Positions 10,497 through 21,409 of a stretch of DNA of 64,000 bases are shown here, in pieces (the stretch's first letter is position 1; each line of letters starts with the position of its first letter). Position numbers and translations under genes: made by a program. This DNA comes from Chaetoceros tenuissimus. Taxonomy: Eukaryota > Bacillariophyta > Thalassiosirophyceae > Chaetocerotales > Chaetocerotaceae. The notes beneath the pieces are model-generated. The model ran no database searches. It was not told the origin of the DNA and saw only the letters and a list, made by a program, of their open reading frames with translations. Location of the stretch: NCBI GenBank assembly GCA_021927905.1, contig BLLK01000075.1, positions 434,001 through 498,000 on the forward strand, read 5' to 3'.

Positions 10497-13400
10497 TCAA
10501 TTCGTGTCATCTAAATCAATTGTTTGCATCTCATCTGCTTTTATCCAAGCATGATCCAATGCTTGTGTGGCGCTATATCTTTTGTCTGGATTTGTATCTA
10601 GTAAACATTCAATGAATTGTCTTGCCTCCAACGAAATCTTACCCCAGTACTCTGCTTGAAATGTGAGTTTGCCCTTCTTGATGAGGCGATAAAGAGTCTT
10701 TTGGTCATGGCTCATGAATGGAAAGTAGCCAGCAAGCATGCAATAACAAATGACACCCAAGGACCACATGTCAACTTTGCTTCCGTAAGGTGTACCCTGT
10801 AGAATCTCTGGTGCGATATACAATGGTGTGCCGCATTGGGTCAGTAAGCACTGATCGGATGCTGCCTTTGTAGCGAATTCAAAATCGATGATCTTCATGT
10901 AAGTGTCATTATCGGAGGAGGCAAGCATGATATTTTCAAGTCTCAAATCTCTATGCACAATCTTCATAGAATGACAATGCTGTACTGCAGATAGAAGGAA
11001 TGCCATTGCCTTCCGAGCATTAGCTTCTTGGTAGTATTGCTTTTGGAGAATCTTCTCAAGCAACGTTCCACCACTTAGATATTCTGACACAATTACATAA
11101 AAGTCACTTTCGTTGAAAACGTCCCACATACGGTACACGTTATGATGACTAATTTCACTAAGTAGCTTCACTTCGTTTTCTACTCTTTGTCTCCCTGCTT
11201 TCATGTTGGGCTTGTAAATGATCTTAGCGGCAAATTTCATATTCCCCTGTTTCAAGATCGCCTCTTTGACAACAGTATGAACTCCACCACCTCCAATCTA
11301 ATATTACAGAAAAACTTCGTGAGCATTTCAAAGGCTTTAAGAAAAGAATAGCGTGTCAAAAAAATACTTACCCTCTTTCCAAGCTCGTACTTATCTTTGA
11401 AAGTCATTTCAAAGATGCTACCATTTTTCATCTTGTCAAAATATTGCGACCAGCTTTCTTCCTCTTCAATAGTTTTCTTCGAAGAAACCAATTCCTTCAT
11501 ATATGCTCTAGGGTCTTCCATATATTCTACAACTTGAATAGGATGAATAGATGTATCAATAGATACTCGTTTGGTATTCATTCCTCTTTGAATCGCAGAA
11601 GATGAACTTTTCATACTAGCTCTTCTTTGAAAGTGATGTTGACTCAAATCAAGAGAATTGCGACGTTGTGCATGCATACTATTATCCACATTGATTATTC
11701 TATGGCCCGAGTGATCCATAGATGAACGAGAACGGATGGTTCGGTCTATTTCAGCCTTACGCCTCTCAATATCACGCATTTGAGATCTAATAGCTGTACC
11801 TACTCCTTGTAAATCTGGTGAACCGGAAGCATGTACCTCCCGAAGGTCAAGAGGCCAAGCCGATTTGAGATAACCACTTTCATTGCTATCACTTCCTTCT
11901 TGCAATGGCGGGGTATGAATAGAATGGGCAGAAACTGGCGATGTAGTTGAAGTCTCTGATGACTTCGTTGGCATCATAAGATGGGATTCCTCAAGTCTTT
12001 GTTGACGCAATGACGAGGATTCCCAGAGTAAATTCCACCCATCTTCGCATTCATTTGACTGTGCATTCACAAGCTTTGTAGCGCCACCTTTTGTGACAGT
12101 AGCCTTTTTCTTCGAAACTACACCTGCACCATAGCTATCAATCTTTATTTCGTACAAATGTTTGGTGAGTCCCCTACTCATCAAGTCAATACCATTTTGA
12201 ACATTTGCCTGACTTAAAAGATTTCCAAGCATATTAGAGCCACAAAATGACAAGATTGTACTTGAGACACTCTTCTCTGCATTAATCGCAAAAGAATGTT
12301 CTTTCAAGATTGCAGGGAAATTTGGCCGATCAAAGTTCAATTCACAGGTTCCATAAAGAGGACTCATTTCGATTGCATCTTGCAGAGACTGACATGCATT
12401 CCTATCCTTATCAGTACAATAGATTTTCAGCTTGAAAGCATCTTGAGCGAGATCTAGTCCCCAAGCGTACTCAAGTTTCATCCACAGCCTTTCAAACAAA
12501 GGCAATACTTCTTCGACTGTGTCAGTCGTACGAACGATCCAAATGAAGGTCAAGTTATCATAGACCATAAAGTCTTGCCTCCATTGACTAGTGGAGGCAA
12601 AAGTGTTTCCGTTAACTTCAGAACAAATCTCGTACCAGATTCGAAATGAGATGTAAAACGCAATGGCACTGAATGCAAACAAGTCTTCTCCCTTCAACTT
12701 GCAAATATTTGCAAAAAGCATCCAATAGACATCGCCGATCATACCAAGTAGAAGTACGAGGAAGTCAACACACGTCTTCATAGTTGGAAACGACCCTCGC
12801 TTGACTGCAATCACCAAGAAAGAAACTTGAGCAAGTATACTTACTGTGCAAATCGTAACTTCCATCCAGTAGAAAGGTTCAAAAGCAAGAGTATTCCACG
12901 AAAGGGTCAAGGTAAAGGAAGCAAAAGCTAGCAGGAAAGGGACAAACATGGATACATGTCTGTATATTTGATTCCTAGCGATATTGATTGCCTGTTTTCG
13001 ATCATCTGTCGACGCAATCACAGCACTCTCAAGATTATCTGGTCTCGTGATCAGTAATCCATCCCTTTCTAACAAATCTCTATGCTTTTCTTTCTGCATT
13101 CTATAAACAGATGGGTCTAAGCTGACGCACTGTTCGATATGCTGTTGCAAAAGACTCAAACCAGAAACGAAACCTGTTCCAGATCCAATCAACAAAGCAT
13201 CCGAGTGTGCTCCATAATGAGCAACAGCATTTCCAAACGGTCCCATCAATTCCACATAAATAGGTTCTAAATCATCTTCCTTTTCCCTTCTAGCACGAAT
13301 CAAATCTAGTAATTTGTACGTCCATGAACCTTGGAGATTCACATTGATGTGAAATTCAAGTATATTTGAATCAGGCGATGACGCAATCGTAAATGGATGC

Positions 13401-14469
13401 CAAGCATTATCAATCAAGGAAATCTTCATTTTGACATGATGACCAGGCTTGAAATGAAATGACTGAGGCTTTGCCAACTTCAAAACGACAATGCCATTAT
13501 CATTTCCTATTTGTGAAGAAGATGCTGTAATTTTATTCAAAGCTTGATAACCTATGACCGTCGTGACATGTTTTCCCTTATTCGAAGAAACAGTAAACCG
13601 ATCTGCAATGTAAATCATGAGAGACATGGTGAACCATTTGTATGCTTGTGATCGACCGCCTTGTGTCCTATGTATCTTATCGATAGTATGCATTATAGAT
13701 ACAAAGAAGGCAACGAATACAATCTGATGTATCCTGTAGAACCTTTGATAATTGTAGTTTCGATAGTAGGAAGACACTCCGACAGTCATGAATAATGTAA
13801 AGACTACATAGCCAGTGATCATAATTTCCGAGCTGAATCGATTGCAAAACTCTTGATCTCCGCTGGTACAAAGCAGTGTATAGTAAATCATGAAAAGAGT
13901 AAACGCAAGGGCCACCAAGCCAACTAAGACATATCCCAAAAATATGTGACACTTCATCATATCATCGAACGGAATATAACGACGTAGAGATGTAGATGAA
14001 AGCCTCGTGATGGAATATCGACACATGGTGAGTGGCAATAAAGCTAGATGTAAATGAATGACATGCTTTGTTGCAAAAGCAAATGTAGGAAACCATAATT
14101 GTGCCTTTGCATGAATAAGCTCGCCGTCTGTGAATGGATCATGGTTTGATTGGGCCTCTTTGATTGCGATATGTTTGGTCAAAGCATAATGGACTAAATG
14201 TAGCAGTAAAGAAGAGTAGAGAGGTATGTTAGCTATGATGTACACAGTTGATAGGAATTGAAGAGAAAGCAGTCCGAGAAAGCAATTGAAAAGCCGTAGG
14301 GGTTCTGTTTCAATAGGTTCTACTTTACCGTGTACTTACCAAACACTGCTAGACATGAGATGAGGTAAGCAGTCGACACCAATAATATCTTGCGATCTGA
14401 GAAACATCTGCTTACTTGATAGAACATCCCATCGCCTGGTTTATGATTATGATTCGAGGTTGAGATCAT
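10497..14469 (-). CDS. Ferric reductase/NADPH oxidase-like protein fused to a Ser/Thr kinase
   Basis: Three-exon model: exon 1 14469-14340, exon 2 14232-11372, exon 3 11297-10497, giving 1263 residues. Introns are 107 and 74 bp, GTAAGT donors and AG acceptors, and phase is kept (phase 1, then phase 0). Exon 1 adds an N-terminal hydrophobic segment. Residues about 30-250 form the ferric-reductase-type haem membrane core with paired His-containing helices (for example HQIVFVAFFVSIMH). An FAD motif HPFTIASSP lies near 324 and an NADPH motif LLIGSGTGF near 394. About four extra membrane helices interrupt the NAD module (about 467-580) before the closing CGSN motif. After a Ser-rich linker the kinase starts in exon 2 (DKYELGKR), and splicing completes the Gly loop IGGGGVHTVVKE. 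It has AAKIIY, HRDLRLEN and APE, but DFE instead of DFG. It may couple membrane electron transfer or ROS production to phosphorylation; this is inference. Confidence 0.85.
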
Positions 14470-16057
14470 TTTGTTTATCTAATGCATCAATTTGTATGTA
14501 CAACGTATTATGTGAAAAAAAGTAGTAAAGAAGAAAGCTGCGAAGTTCAAGTAGTCACCACAATTTTCTCCGTCACTATCTTCCACAATCTGCATACAAT
14601 CTATACCAGGATAAGTACGCAACGAGTCCCTATTGAGAACTTTCTTTCTTTTTTTCATTTACTAATTCCACTAATTCTGGAGTTATTATCGTGCGTTGGA
14701 TAGAATGTTGACATTATTTGTCAGAAATCAGATAAATATCTTGCTGACTCATATTCTTGCCTTCCTTTTGGATGACGTGGCGAAAGGCGAAAGTGCAAAA
14801 CGCAAGTGGTTAGTGGTTGAGAAGAATAGAATCTAAAAAATCCTTGTAACTTCCTAAATAATGGAAGCAGTTCCCGCTTTCTTTCGTACTTCATACTTCA
14901 TTAGTAAAATGAGAAGCAATTTACGTGGCATGGATATCCATTCTCAAAGTCAGTTTTGAGTATTATAGTAGTACGTACATAGTAGAATGATCCAAATTGA
15001 AATCTACGGTAACAAGGACCCCTGTCCCACCATATGGTTTTGCCGTAAGGCTGCAACCGACGAGAGCCGACAGAACTGGATGGGGGCATCCAGCCAACCG
15101 ACGGTCAGGCTTCACGGATAGATGCCCCCATCCACTCTTCGTTGTTGAGGCCCACTGGCCACACGGTAAGGTATGGTTTTGTTACTGTTTTGTTACTAAC
15201 AGAGTATGCCTAGCTACAAGAAAATTTCTTGAGCTAGGGGGCATCCAGCGTGACGTCAGCACTTAACAAATCGACCGACGAGAGCCTACACAACTGGATG
15301 CCACCATCGACCCTTCGTTGCGTAACTGGGACAGGGGTCCTGTCGGTAACATCAAACTGGACCAAAAATGAATACATTTCTTTTGGAAGGAACGATAGAA
15401 ACCCTAAGAGAAAAAATAGTCAACTTTCATACCCTCTAGCATAGTATTGTCAAAGTAGAGTAAGGCATAAAAGGAGAGGGGTAGTATTCAATAAATATTT
15501 CACGCCACCTGACCCCCACCAATTCAACCACAAGAAGTCAGTGGTAGACAAGTACTATTGTGCGATTATACCAACAATAATAGTGTGAATAAATAGTCAT
15601 TGAATTTCTTATATTATACAAATTATAAAAGTAAAAATATCATATTCATTACTACTTTTGAAAAGATACTCAAAGTCCAAGCATCTCTATTTTTAATCTA
15701 TCCTGTAATTCGAAATAATGAAAAGTATTGCGAGAAACACCTTAATTAATATAAAATAATAATATCAATGCGTTACATATAATTCAAATGATTGATTGAA
15801 GTTGTCTGTATTGCATCCTATTCATTTACGTATCTAAAAATGTAAAAAATGTTCTCATATTTCTCTCTCTCTATCCTTTCCCTTTCTATCTTTTTCAAAA
15901 GACATGTTAGGTTGAACCAACCTAAAAACTCGACCTCCACGAAACACAAAGCCAAAGGAAAAGCAACAAACGTAATTCAATCAAGAGAAAGAAAGAAACC
16001 TTCTTATCAATTTCAATTCATACTTTATATACATCTATACATCTAATACAAGCAACC
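14470..16057. other. Intergenic with GC-rich structured repeat; promoter of the DUF3172 gene
   Basis: A 1.6 kb spacer between divergent genes. Apart from the structured repeat at 15008-15350, annotated separately, it is AT-rich. The stretch at 15849-16057 is pyrimidine-rich and probably includes the 5' leader of the downstream gene; the 65-codon frame there has no family support. Confidence 0.45.
15008..15350. repeat. GC-rich element with inverted ends and internal direct repeats
   Basis: This 340 bp block is clearly more GC-rich than its surroundings. GGACCCCTGTCCCA at 15016-15029 is exactly inverted at 15327-15340 (TGGGACAGGGGTCC). Inside, a 29 bp segment around 15055-15082 (ACCGACGAGAGCC core) recurs directly at 15272-15300 with a few changes. 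GATGCCCCCATCCA at 15121-15134 has a diverged direct copy at 15297-15310, both followed by CTTCGTTG. GGGGCATCCAG occurs at about 15084 and 15239. It could be a small non-autonomous element or a folded regulatory region. No target-site duplication could be fixed. Confidence 0.55.
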
Positions 16058-16942
16058 ATGAGAATATCCATAACGACATCCCTCATTCTCCCTCTTCTAC
16101 CATTCCAATCATCGACGGCATTCTCCTCCTCCTCTTCGTCTGTCATCTCCAGTACACTCAATACATACACACACTCTCATCCCCTCTCTGCCAGAAAAAG
16201 AAACAATTACGAAGAGGACTACGAAGAAGACGACTACTATTACGACGACGAAGAAGAATACTACACACCACCTCGTCGTCGATCTCCCACTCCACAAACA
16301 TCACCCTTTGGATTTCCAAAATTACAACTTCCCCAATCCGTCTCGACAGCACTATTAGCGGGTACTTTCGTACTAGGCATTGGAACAGGTGTCACAGTCG
16401 ATAGTCAAATCAATACCTCACCTAAAGATTTGGCATCACGTGATGCCGTCGATCAAGCTGCACCCAATCCAAGATTATGTTCAACATATGGTGCATCCGC
16501 CATGGCATTCGATCAACGTGTCTTTGTATCGTTTAACCCATTCAACGTTTATGTGGCACAGGCCGATGTCAAACCGGCATGTGTATTACGGGAAAGTAAC
16601 GTTGTACCCGTTTTACAAGATCGGGGATTGATTAATTCCAAGGAAGTTAGGAGTTGTAAACAGAATATGAATACTTGGGCATTTGTAGGTGATTTGAATG
16701 ATTATCCACAGTTGAGTTGTGTTTATAAATCGGAAGATGCGCAGAATGAATTTTTGAGTAATCCTAAATATGGGATTGGGGAAGATGTTTGGGATGATGA
16801 TCGGGAAGCTATGGAAGTGAAGAGAAAGAGTGGGAAGAATGTGAAGAATGGTATGACGGAGGGTGAGAGAGTTGCGTATGAGCAAGCTTTGAAGTTGAAA
16901 AAGGATGCTCTTTTGAAAGAGGATGGTGAGAAACTTATGTAA
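16058..16942 (+). CDS. Plastid-targeted DUF3172 membrane protein
   Basis: Protein of 294 residues. The N-terminus is a signal peptide ending in SSTAF-SSS, matching the Ala-Phe cleavage signature of diatom bipartite plastid leaders, then a Ser-rich transit-like stretch. An acidic, Tyr-rich low-complexity segment (about 48-70) precedes a single hydrophobic helix (ALLAGTFVLGIGTGVTV, about 98-115). The rest matches the cyanobacterial and plastid DUF3172 pattern: ASRDAVDQAAPNPRLCSTYG, ASAMAFDQRVFVSFNPFNVY, CVLRESN, RSCKQNMNTWAFVGDL and SCVYKSED. Function is unknown; the helix suggests a thylakoid- or envelope-anchored protein of cyanobacterial ancestry. The C-terminal tail is Lys/Glu-rich. Family assignment is from recalled conserved motifs. 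Confidence 0.87.
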   Translation: MRISITTSLILPLLPFQSSTAFSSSSSSVISSTLNTYTHSHPLSARKRNNYEEDYEEDDYYYDDEEEYYTPPRRRSPTPQTSPFGFPKLQLPQSVSTALLAGTFVLGIGTGVTVDSQINTSPKDLASRDAVDQAAPNPRLCSTYGASAMAFDQRVFVSFNPFNVYVAQADVKPACVLRESNVVPVLQDRGLINSKEVRSCKQNMNTWAFVGDLNDYPQLSCVYKSEDAQNEFLSNPKYGIGEDVWDDDREAMEVKRKSGKNVKNGMTEGERVAYEQALKLKKDALLKEDGEKLM

Positions 16943-17036
16943 TTAGAGTTACGTTAAGCTATAAATGATAAGATGGGCATATATAGATATCGTGTAGGTA
17001 TGTTTCATATTCCTATTTAGTTTAAGTTCGTCTACT

Positions 17037-17717
17037 TTAGTGAACTCCTCTGCGATCAAAAATGGTAAAGAAACGACGAGGAGTTTTGCTACTTGTATAC
17101 TTGTGACTTTTGCAAGATTTACTTTTGCAAGATTTACTGTGATGATTGTTGCGACCGGATAACTTGTGGCTTTTGGATTTGTACGATTTACTCTTGTGGC
17201 TTTTGCTGTTTTTAGAATCTGTATGAGAATAGGGAGAATGATTGGTGGTGTCAAAGTGTCGATCGTCATCCTTGGTACTAATTTCTATTTCAGGATTTTG
17301 ATTGCGACTGGTATACGAAATACTAGCATCGGCAGTCCATGTTCTTTCTTGTTGATTCTTCTTCGTTTCATGATTCGAAGATGTGATTATTTCCATAGGA
17401 CGACCATCGTTGTGAAATACTATTCCTACATCTGAAGTGTAATACCTTTCATAGTTCTTTTCATTCTTTGTATGAGAAGATATTGTAGATTCCATTGAAG
17501 GGAAATGCTGATTGCGAGATTTGAATTTCATGGATTGTTTCTTTATCTTGCCCTTTCGAGACTTTTTGGATTTCTTTGGTGGAGTTTGCTTTCTTTTTTG
17601 TTTGAATTGTCGAGTTTGTTTGACAATTGTCTTGCGTCGTTCGGTTGCTGCAGATGTAGGAAAGGAAGCTGCTAGTAATAAAAGGATGGCGATGAGTAGT
17701 ACAATTATGTTTTTCAT
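17037..17717 (-). CDS. Secreted silaffin-like Lys/Ser-rich protein
   Basis: Protein of 226 residues with a strong signal peptide (MKNIIVLLIAILLLLAASFPTSA). The mature part is very basic. Residues about 25-65 are Lys/Arg/Gln-rich with KKSKKSRKGK. The C-terminal third carries repeated SKS-H/Y/C-K units (SKSHKSKSYKSKSHK, then SKSCKSKSCKSHK) with spaced lysines and serines, as in diatom silaffins and related silica-forming peptides whose Lys and Ser are modified. Cys residues within one repeat block could allow cross-linking. A plausible role is silica deposition or cell-wall matrix; this rests on composition and secretion only. A TGACGTCA palindrome lies 239 bp upstream of the start at 17956-17963. 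It is convergent with the DUF3172 gene, 94 bp away. Confidence 0.7.
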   Translation of the reverse strand: MKNIIVLLIAILLLLAASFPTSAATERRKTIVKQTRQFKQKRKQTPPKKSKKSRKGKIKKQSMKFKSRNQHFPSMESTISSHTKNEKNYERYYTSDVGIVFHNDGRPMEIITSSNHETKKNQQERTWTADASISYTSRNQNPEIEISTKDDDRHFDTTNHSPYSHTDSKNSKSHKSKSYKSKSHKLSGRNNHHSKSCKSKSCKSHKYTSSKTPRRFFTIFDRRGVH

Positions 17718-18320
17718 GATGAAATGTACAATGGAAGTTGGACAAAATGTTTTGAAGTTGCAATCTAGACTATAAACTCTATTTGTTTTGTAGGAATGTA
17801 GGAACTGTGGATCAAGTCGTGGAGAAGCCCAATCAAACTATTGAAGGGAACACAATCACTGATGGAGAAAAAACAATGCAGCTTTAGCATACTTTTAAAT
17901 AGTGAGTCGTGAAGCATTGGAAAAATGGAAAAGATCTTTCGTCTGAAGAGAAGGCTGACGTCACAGTCATGGGACTTGTAAAGTTTAGTTTGTCAATGGT
18001 TCATCACTTTTTATCAAACCATGTTGTGCACAGTAGACTTGACCAAGACCTTCATTAATAATTCATGATCATAAACATATGTAACTCAATATAATAAATT
18101 TCATATATTATACTGAGTAAATCCACTTTGACCACACATGTCAAAAAAAGCCTAAATCATATCTTAAAAAAACATTAATTACACCTATGAGTATACGGCA
18201 CTTTCATCCACTCCCCGAAATGATCACAGCAAAAACTGTACTGAAAACTTGAACTTTAAAAGATGGAAATGTACCATCACACCACATGGAAAATGTCACA
18301 TATAGTTACAACGAAACCCT
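17718..18320. promoter_or_regulatory. Spacer with CRE-like palindrome upstream of the silaffin-like gene
   Basis: A 603 bp spacer. TGACGTCA at 17956-17963 is a perfect CRE-type palindrome. Apart from that, AT-rich sequence with no gene. Confidence 0.4.
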
Positions 18321-19338
18321 TTAAGCTTGCTCTTGCCCTGTCATCTCAATGAATTTAGAATCCAATGTATTATCAAGATCATCAATGTCATCAAGATCAT
18401 CGACACAATCGAAACAGTAGCATTTTCTCTTTCTCATGTACGCACCAGCCGCCACAAGAAATACAGCCGCAGAGGCAGAAAGCATATATTTTGACTGTGC
18501 AGCAGTATTGTAAGAAGTGTACTCTTCCTCAATTGTAAATTCACATTCGACGAAATGACCATCATCAAACTGAATATCAGCATAAACACTGAGCTTACTC
18601 CAAAACATGAGTCTGGAAATCATATTACGTGAAATATGGGGAATTTGAACTACAGCATGGCTAATGTATGTTCCATGACTTGGACAGTGCTCTCCTACAC
18701 TACTGTAGTCAAAGTATGCTCCATTCTTACAAACGTCAATGTATTGAGTATGAATGATTTTACCAAATGCAGTCACATTTACATTTGCCATGGATGGTGG
18801 GATGTAATCAGAGTATTTGTAAACAGTAGGAGCGTTGGAGATTGTAGGACTGAAAGATGGACTTAGAGTTGCATTTGGATCATCATCGTCATTGAACCAA
18901 TAGCTCAATTCTCGGTCTGTAGAATTTGTAGAATAGACGGTTCCATTTACTGTAGGGCTTGCAGTTGGTGCTGGAATAAAGTTGAAAATATATATAAGTA
19001 CCAAAATCAAATGTTTGCAAAAGAGTTCTTTAATCCATGGTCTGATACTTACCAGCAGTTGGAGTACCGGTTGGGGCAGCCGTAGGTGAAACTTCTCCGA
19101 AAGTAAATTGAGTTTTCAAGAGTCCCTGTGATCCCCATGTACATGATCCATGCGGGCATGTAACAATAGCATGGTCAATATCAAACATGAATGTGTCTCC
19201 TTTACATTGTTTTTTGTAAATCTCCAAAAATACTTCATTCTCATCATTGTAAGATGCTGATCTGTATGCAGAAATATTCCCAAAGAGAAAAGAAAATTGC
19301 AGTACCAATAGAAAGAGTTTAGAATAAGTCGAATTCAT
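18321..19338 (-). CDS. Secreted single-pass membrane protein with Pro/Thr stalk (family copy A)
   Basis: Two-exon model: 19338-19053 and 18970-18321, with an 82 bp GTAAGT...CAG intron in phase 1, giving 311 residues. A signal peptide is followed by the family head domain: IYKKQCKGDT, paired Cys, then CTWGSQGLLKTQFTFG. A short PTAAPT/PTASPT stalk and an Asn/Asp-rich stretch follow. The second ectodomain reads VCKNGAYFDY, CPSHGTYISHAVVQIP and FWSKLSVYADIQFDDGH, then CEFTIEEE. One membrane helix (MLSASAAVFLVAAGAYM) and a Cys/Asp-rich cytosolic tail end the protein. This is the first of three tandem paralogs. The family is not recognised; surface adhesion or wall association is plausible from the layout. 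Confidence 0.82.
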
Positions 19339-19709
19339 TTTCAGATGTGAAAAAGTATTGGTTTGAAAATGAAAAAGGAGAACAGATGATGTGTAAATGT
19401 ATATTATTGCTGCTTGTTTTATCTACAATCACTAACTCATTTGGAGAAGCATGGTCTTCGCTGGAAACGTTGAATAGAAATTTTCAACCCATTTCGGTGT
19501 CTTTCGAAGCATTTAGCAGGTCTTGACGCATACCTTGGCTAAAACGCTCCTAGTCCTAATTTTGACAGATTCCCAAGTGTCAAAATTAGGCTAATTTTAA
19601 AACATAGCAAAGTTCATGGTTGGAATTAGGTTCTTTTTGAGATGCTCCTTTTCAAATGTTTTGTAATGCTGTTTGGAATCAAAGAATATTAGCTGAATAT
19701 TTTTTTGGT
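19339..19709. other. Intergenic between family copies A and B
   Basis: A 371 bp spacer holding the promoter of copy A and the 3' end of copy B. No other signal was seen. Confidence 0.4.
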
Positions 19710-20911
19710 TTAGGCCTGTATCTGATCCTCCATATCAATGAACCTTTCATCGATTTTATTTTCATCGTCGATATCAATAGCATAGAGTCTACCATTTCTC
19801 AAATAATATCCAGCGAAACCAAAAATCATCACCATGGATGATGCAAGCATATATTTGTATTGGCTTGATTTTGCATAAGAAAAAGATTCCTCCAGTACAA
19901 ATTCACATTCGATATGGTGACCATCGTCAAGGTTGAACACTGGAAGTAGGGTGAGATGTCGGAGAGGAGGAAGGTCTAGAAGTTGGGCTTAATGAAGGTC
20001 TGCTGGTCGGACGACTTGAAGGTCTGCTTGAAGGCTTTAAGAGTAATTAGAAAAAGGGCTGCATTTTGCATTTTATGCGTCATATGTTATGAATAAACAC
20101 CAAAATTACTTACAGTTGGAGTCGGTTTGGCTGTTGTAGGGTATGGTGTTGGCTCCGAAGTAACCGGTGCAGCAGTAGGTTTGGAAGTGACAGGAGCTGC
20201 AGTTAGCTCAGAAGTAACTGGAGCAGCAGTTTCTTCTTCGTCAGCTTCGTAGTAATACTCAATTTCTTCTACTTCTTCTTCAAGAGATCTAGTTGAATTG
20301 TAATCTGTTGTATTGTAGTCACTAGTAAAATCATCAGTAATGTCATCATCTGTAACGTAGTAATCTCCTTCGTCAACCTACAAAATAAAAACGTACATGT
20401 TGTTAGCAAATTATGTGGTTGGAAATATACATGAATAAAAACAAACATGTACGTACTGTTGCATTGAAAGTCGGTGCAGCTGTTGCATTTGTAGGACTGA
20501 AACTTGGAGTAGATGTTGGATACATCGAAGGACCTGTGAAGAGATGAAAAGAATAAGTATATATGAAATCACAAAAATAAATGGAAGGCTCAATCAAAAT
20601 ATATTTTACTCACGGTTCGATGGCTCGGGAGTTGGATATCTTGTTGGATGTTCTGTAGGTGCTGCTGTCGGAAATAAATCTCCAAACTGATAGGTAGTAA
20701 TCAATGTTCCATGTGATCCCCATCTACATGGCCCGTAAAGGCATTTTACATAAGCTTCAGTAATGTCATAGATGTGTGTATCACCTTTGCATTGTTTCTT
20801 GTAGATTTCAACTTTGGTATTGGAGCTCTTGTACGCAACCGTTGTTGGAATAGATAAAAGTATCTGTACTGAGAGAAGTACAAAAGGTAATCCTTGAGTC
20901 GATAGCAACAT
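19710..20911 (-). pseudogene. Damaged family copy B (Pro/Thr-stalk membrane protein)
   Basis: Exons are readable: 20911-20614 (signal peptide, IYKKQCKGDT head, CRWGSHGTLITTYQFG), 20533-20457 (26 codons of PT stalk), 20377-20114 (88 codons, acidic then four repeats of APVTSxPTA type), and an exon starting at 20034. Phase is 1, then 0, 0. In the last exon the PT frame (PSSRPSSRPTSRPS) meets a stop near 19935, while the family C-terminus (FNLDDGHHIECEF, membrane helix, MEDQIQA tail) continues in a different frame from about 19940 to 19710. The second ectodomain (VC.NGA through YADI) is absent. This looks like an internal deletion of about 80 codons plus a frame change, although an unusual splice at TTCCAG near 19941 could reach the last frame. 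Probably a decaying gene. Confidence 0.62.
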
Positions 20912-21409
20912 GTTTCTCTTTTATCTCATACACTTTTATTGACTTATTGAAGATAGTTTGCAGAAAACTGAAGGAGGTTTTGTTATGGTATTGGGATTGT
21001 TCCTCATTCAAGTTTTGTGAGGAACAGCATCTCAACGCTTTGAAGACTATTTGACAGAGACTAAATTAGCCTTTAGACTCCTTGGAATGGAATAGGAATC
21101 GCTAATTTAGCCCAAATTCTTACCAAAATTGCAGATTCGTAATTGTTCGAACAGCCCCTGATTCTCAAAAAATTCCTTGCTGTGCCATGAAACGTCTAAC
21201 GCAAACAATTTTGATAAATTTGGACGCTACTTGCAAGAACAACTCATTCCTATCACCAGTCGGCATTAGATTCGACAAGCCCCTCCACAGCTCACAACAC
21301 CAAACTTCATGAAGAAAGAAAAATAGAAAGACTCAACGTATGATGAACAACCTGACCAGTCCCTCTTCTTCGCTACGAAGCGTGAACAGCAGTAATCAAA
21401 CGAATCAAG
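20912..21409. other. Intergenic between family copies B and C
   Basis: A 498 bp spacer with the promoter of copy B and the 3' end of copy C. Nothing else was recognised. Confidence 0.4.

Noticed and set aside
15849-16046. 65-codon plus frame before the DUF3172 gene
   Set aside because: Pyrimidine-rich leader-like sequence with no conserved features; more likely untranslated leader.
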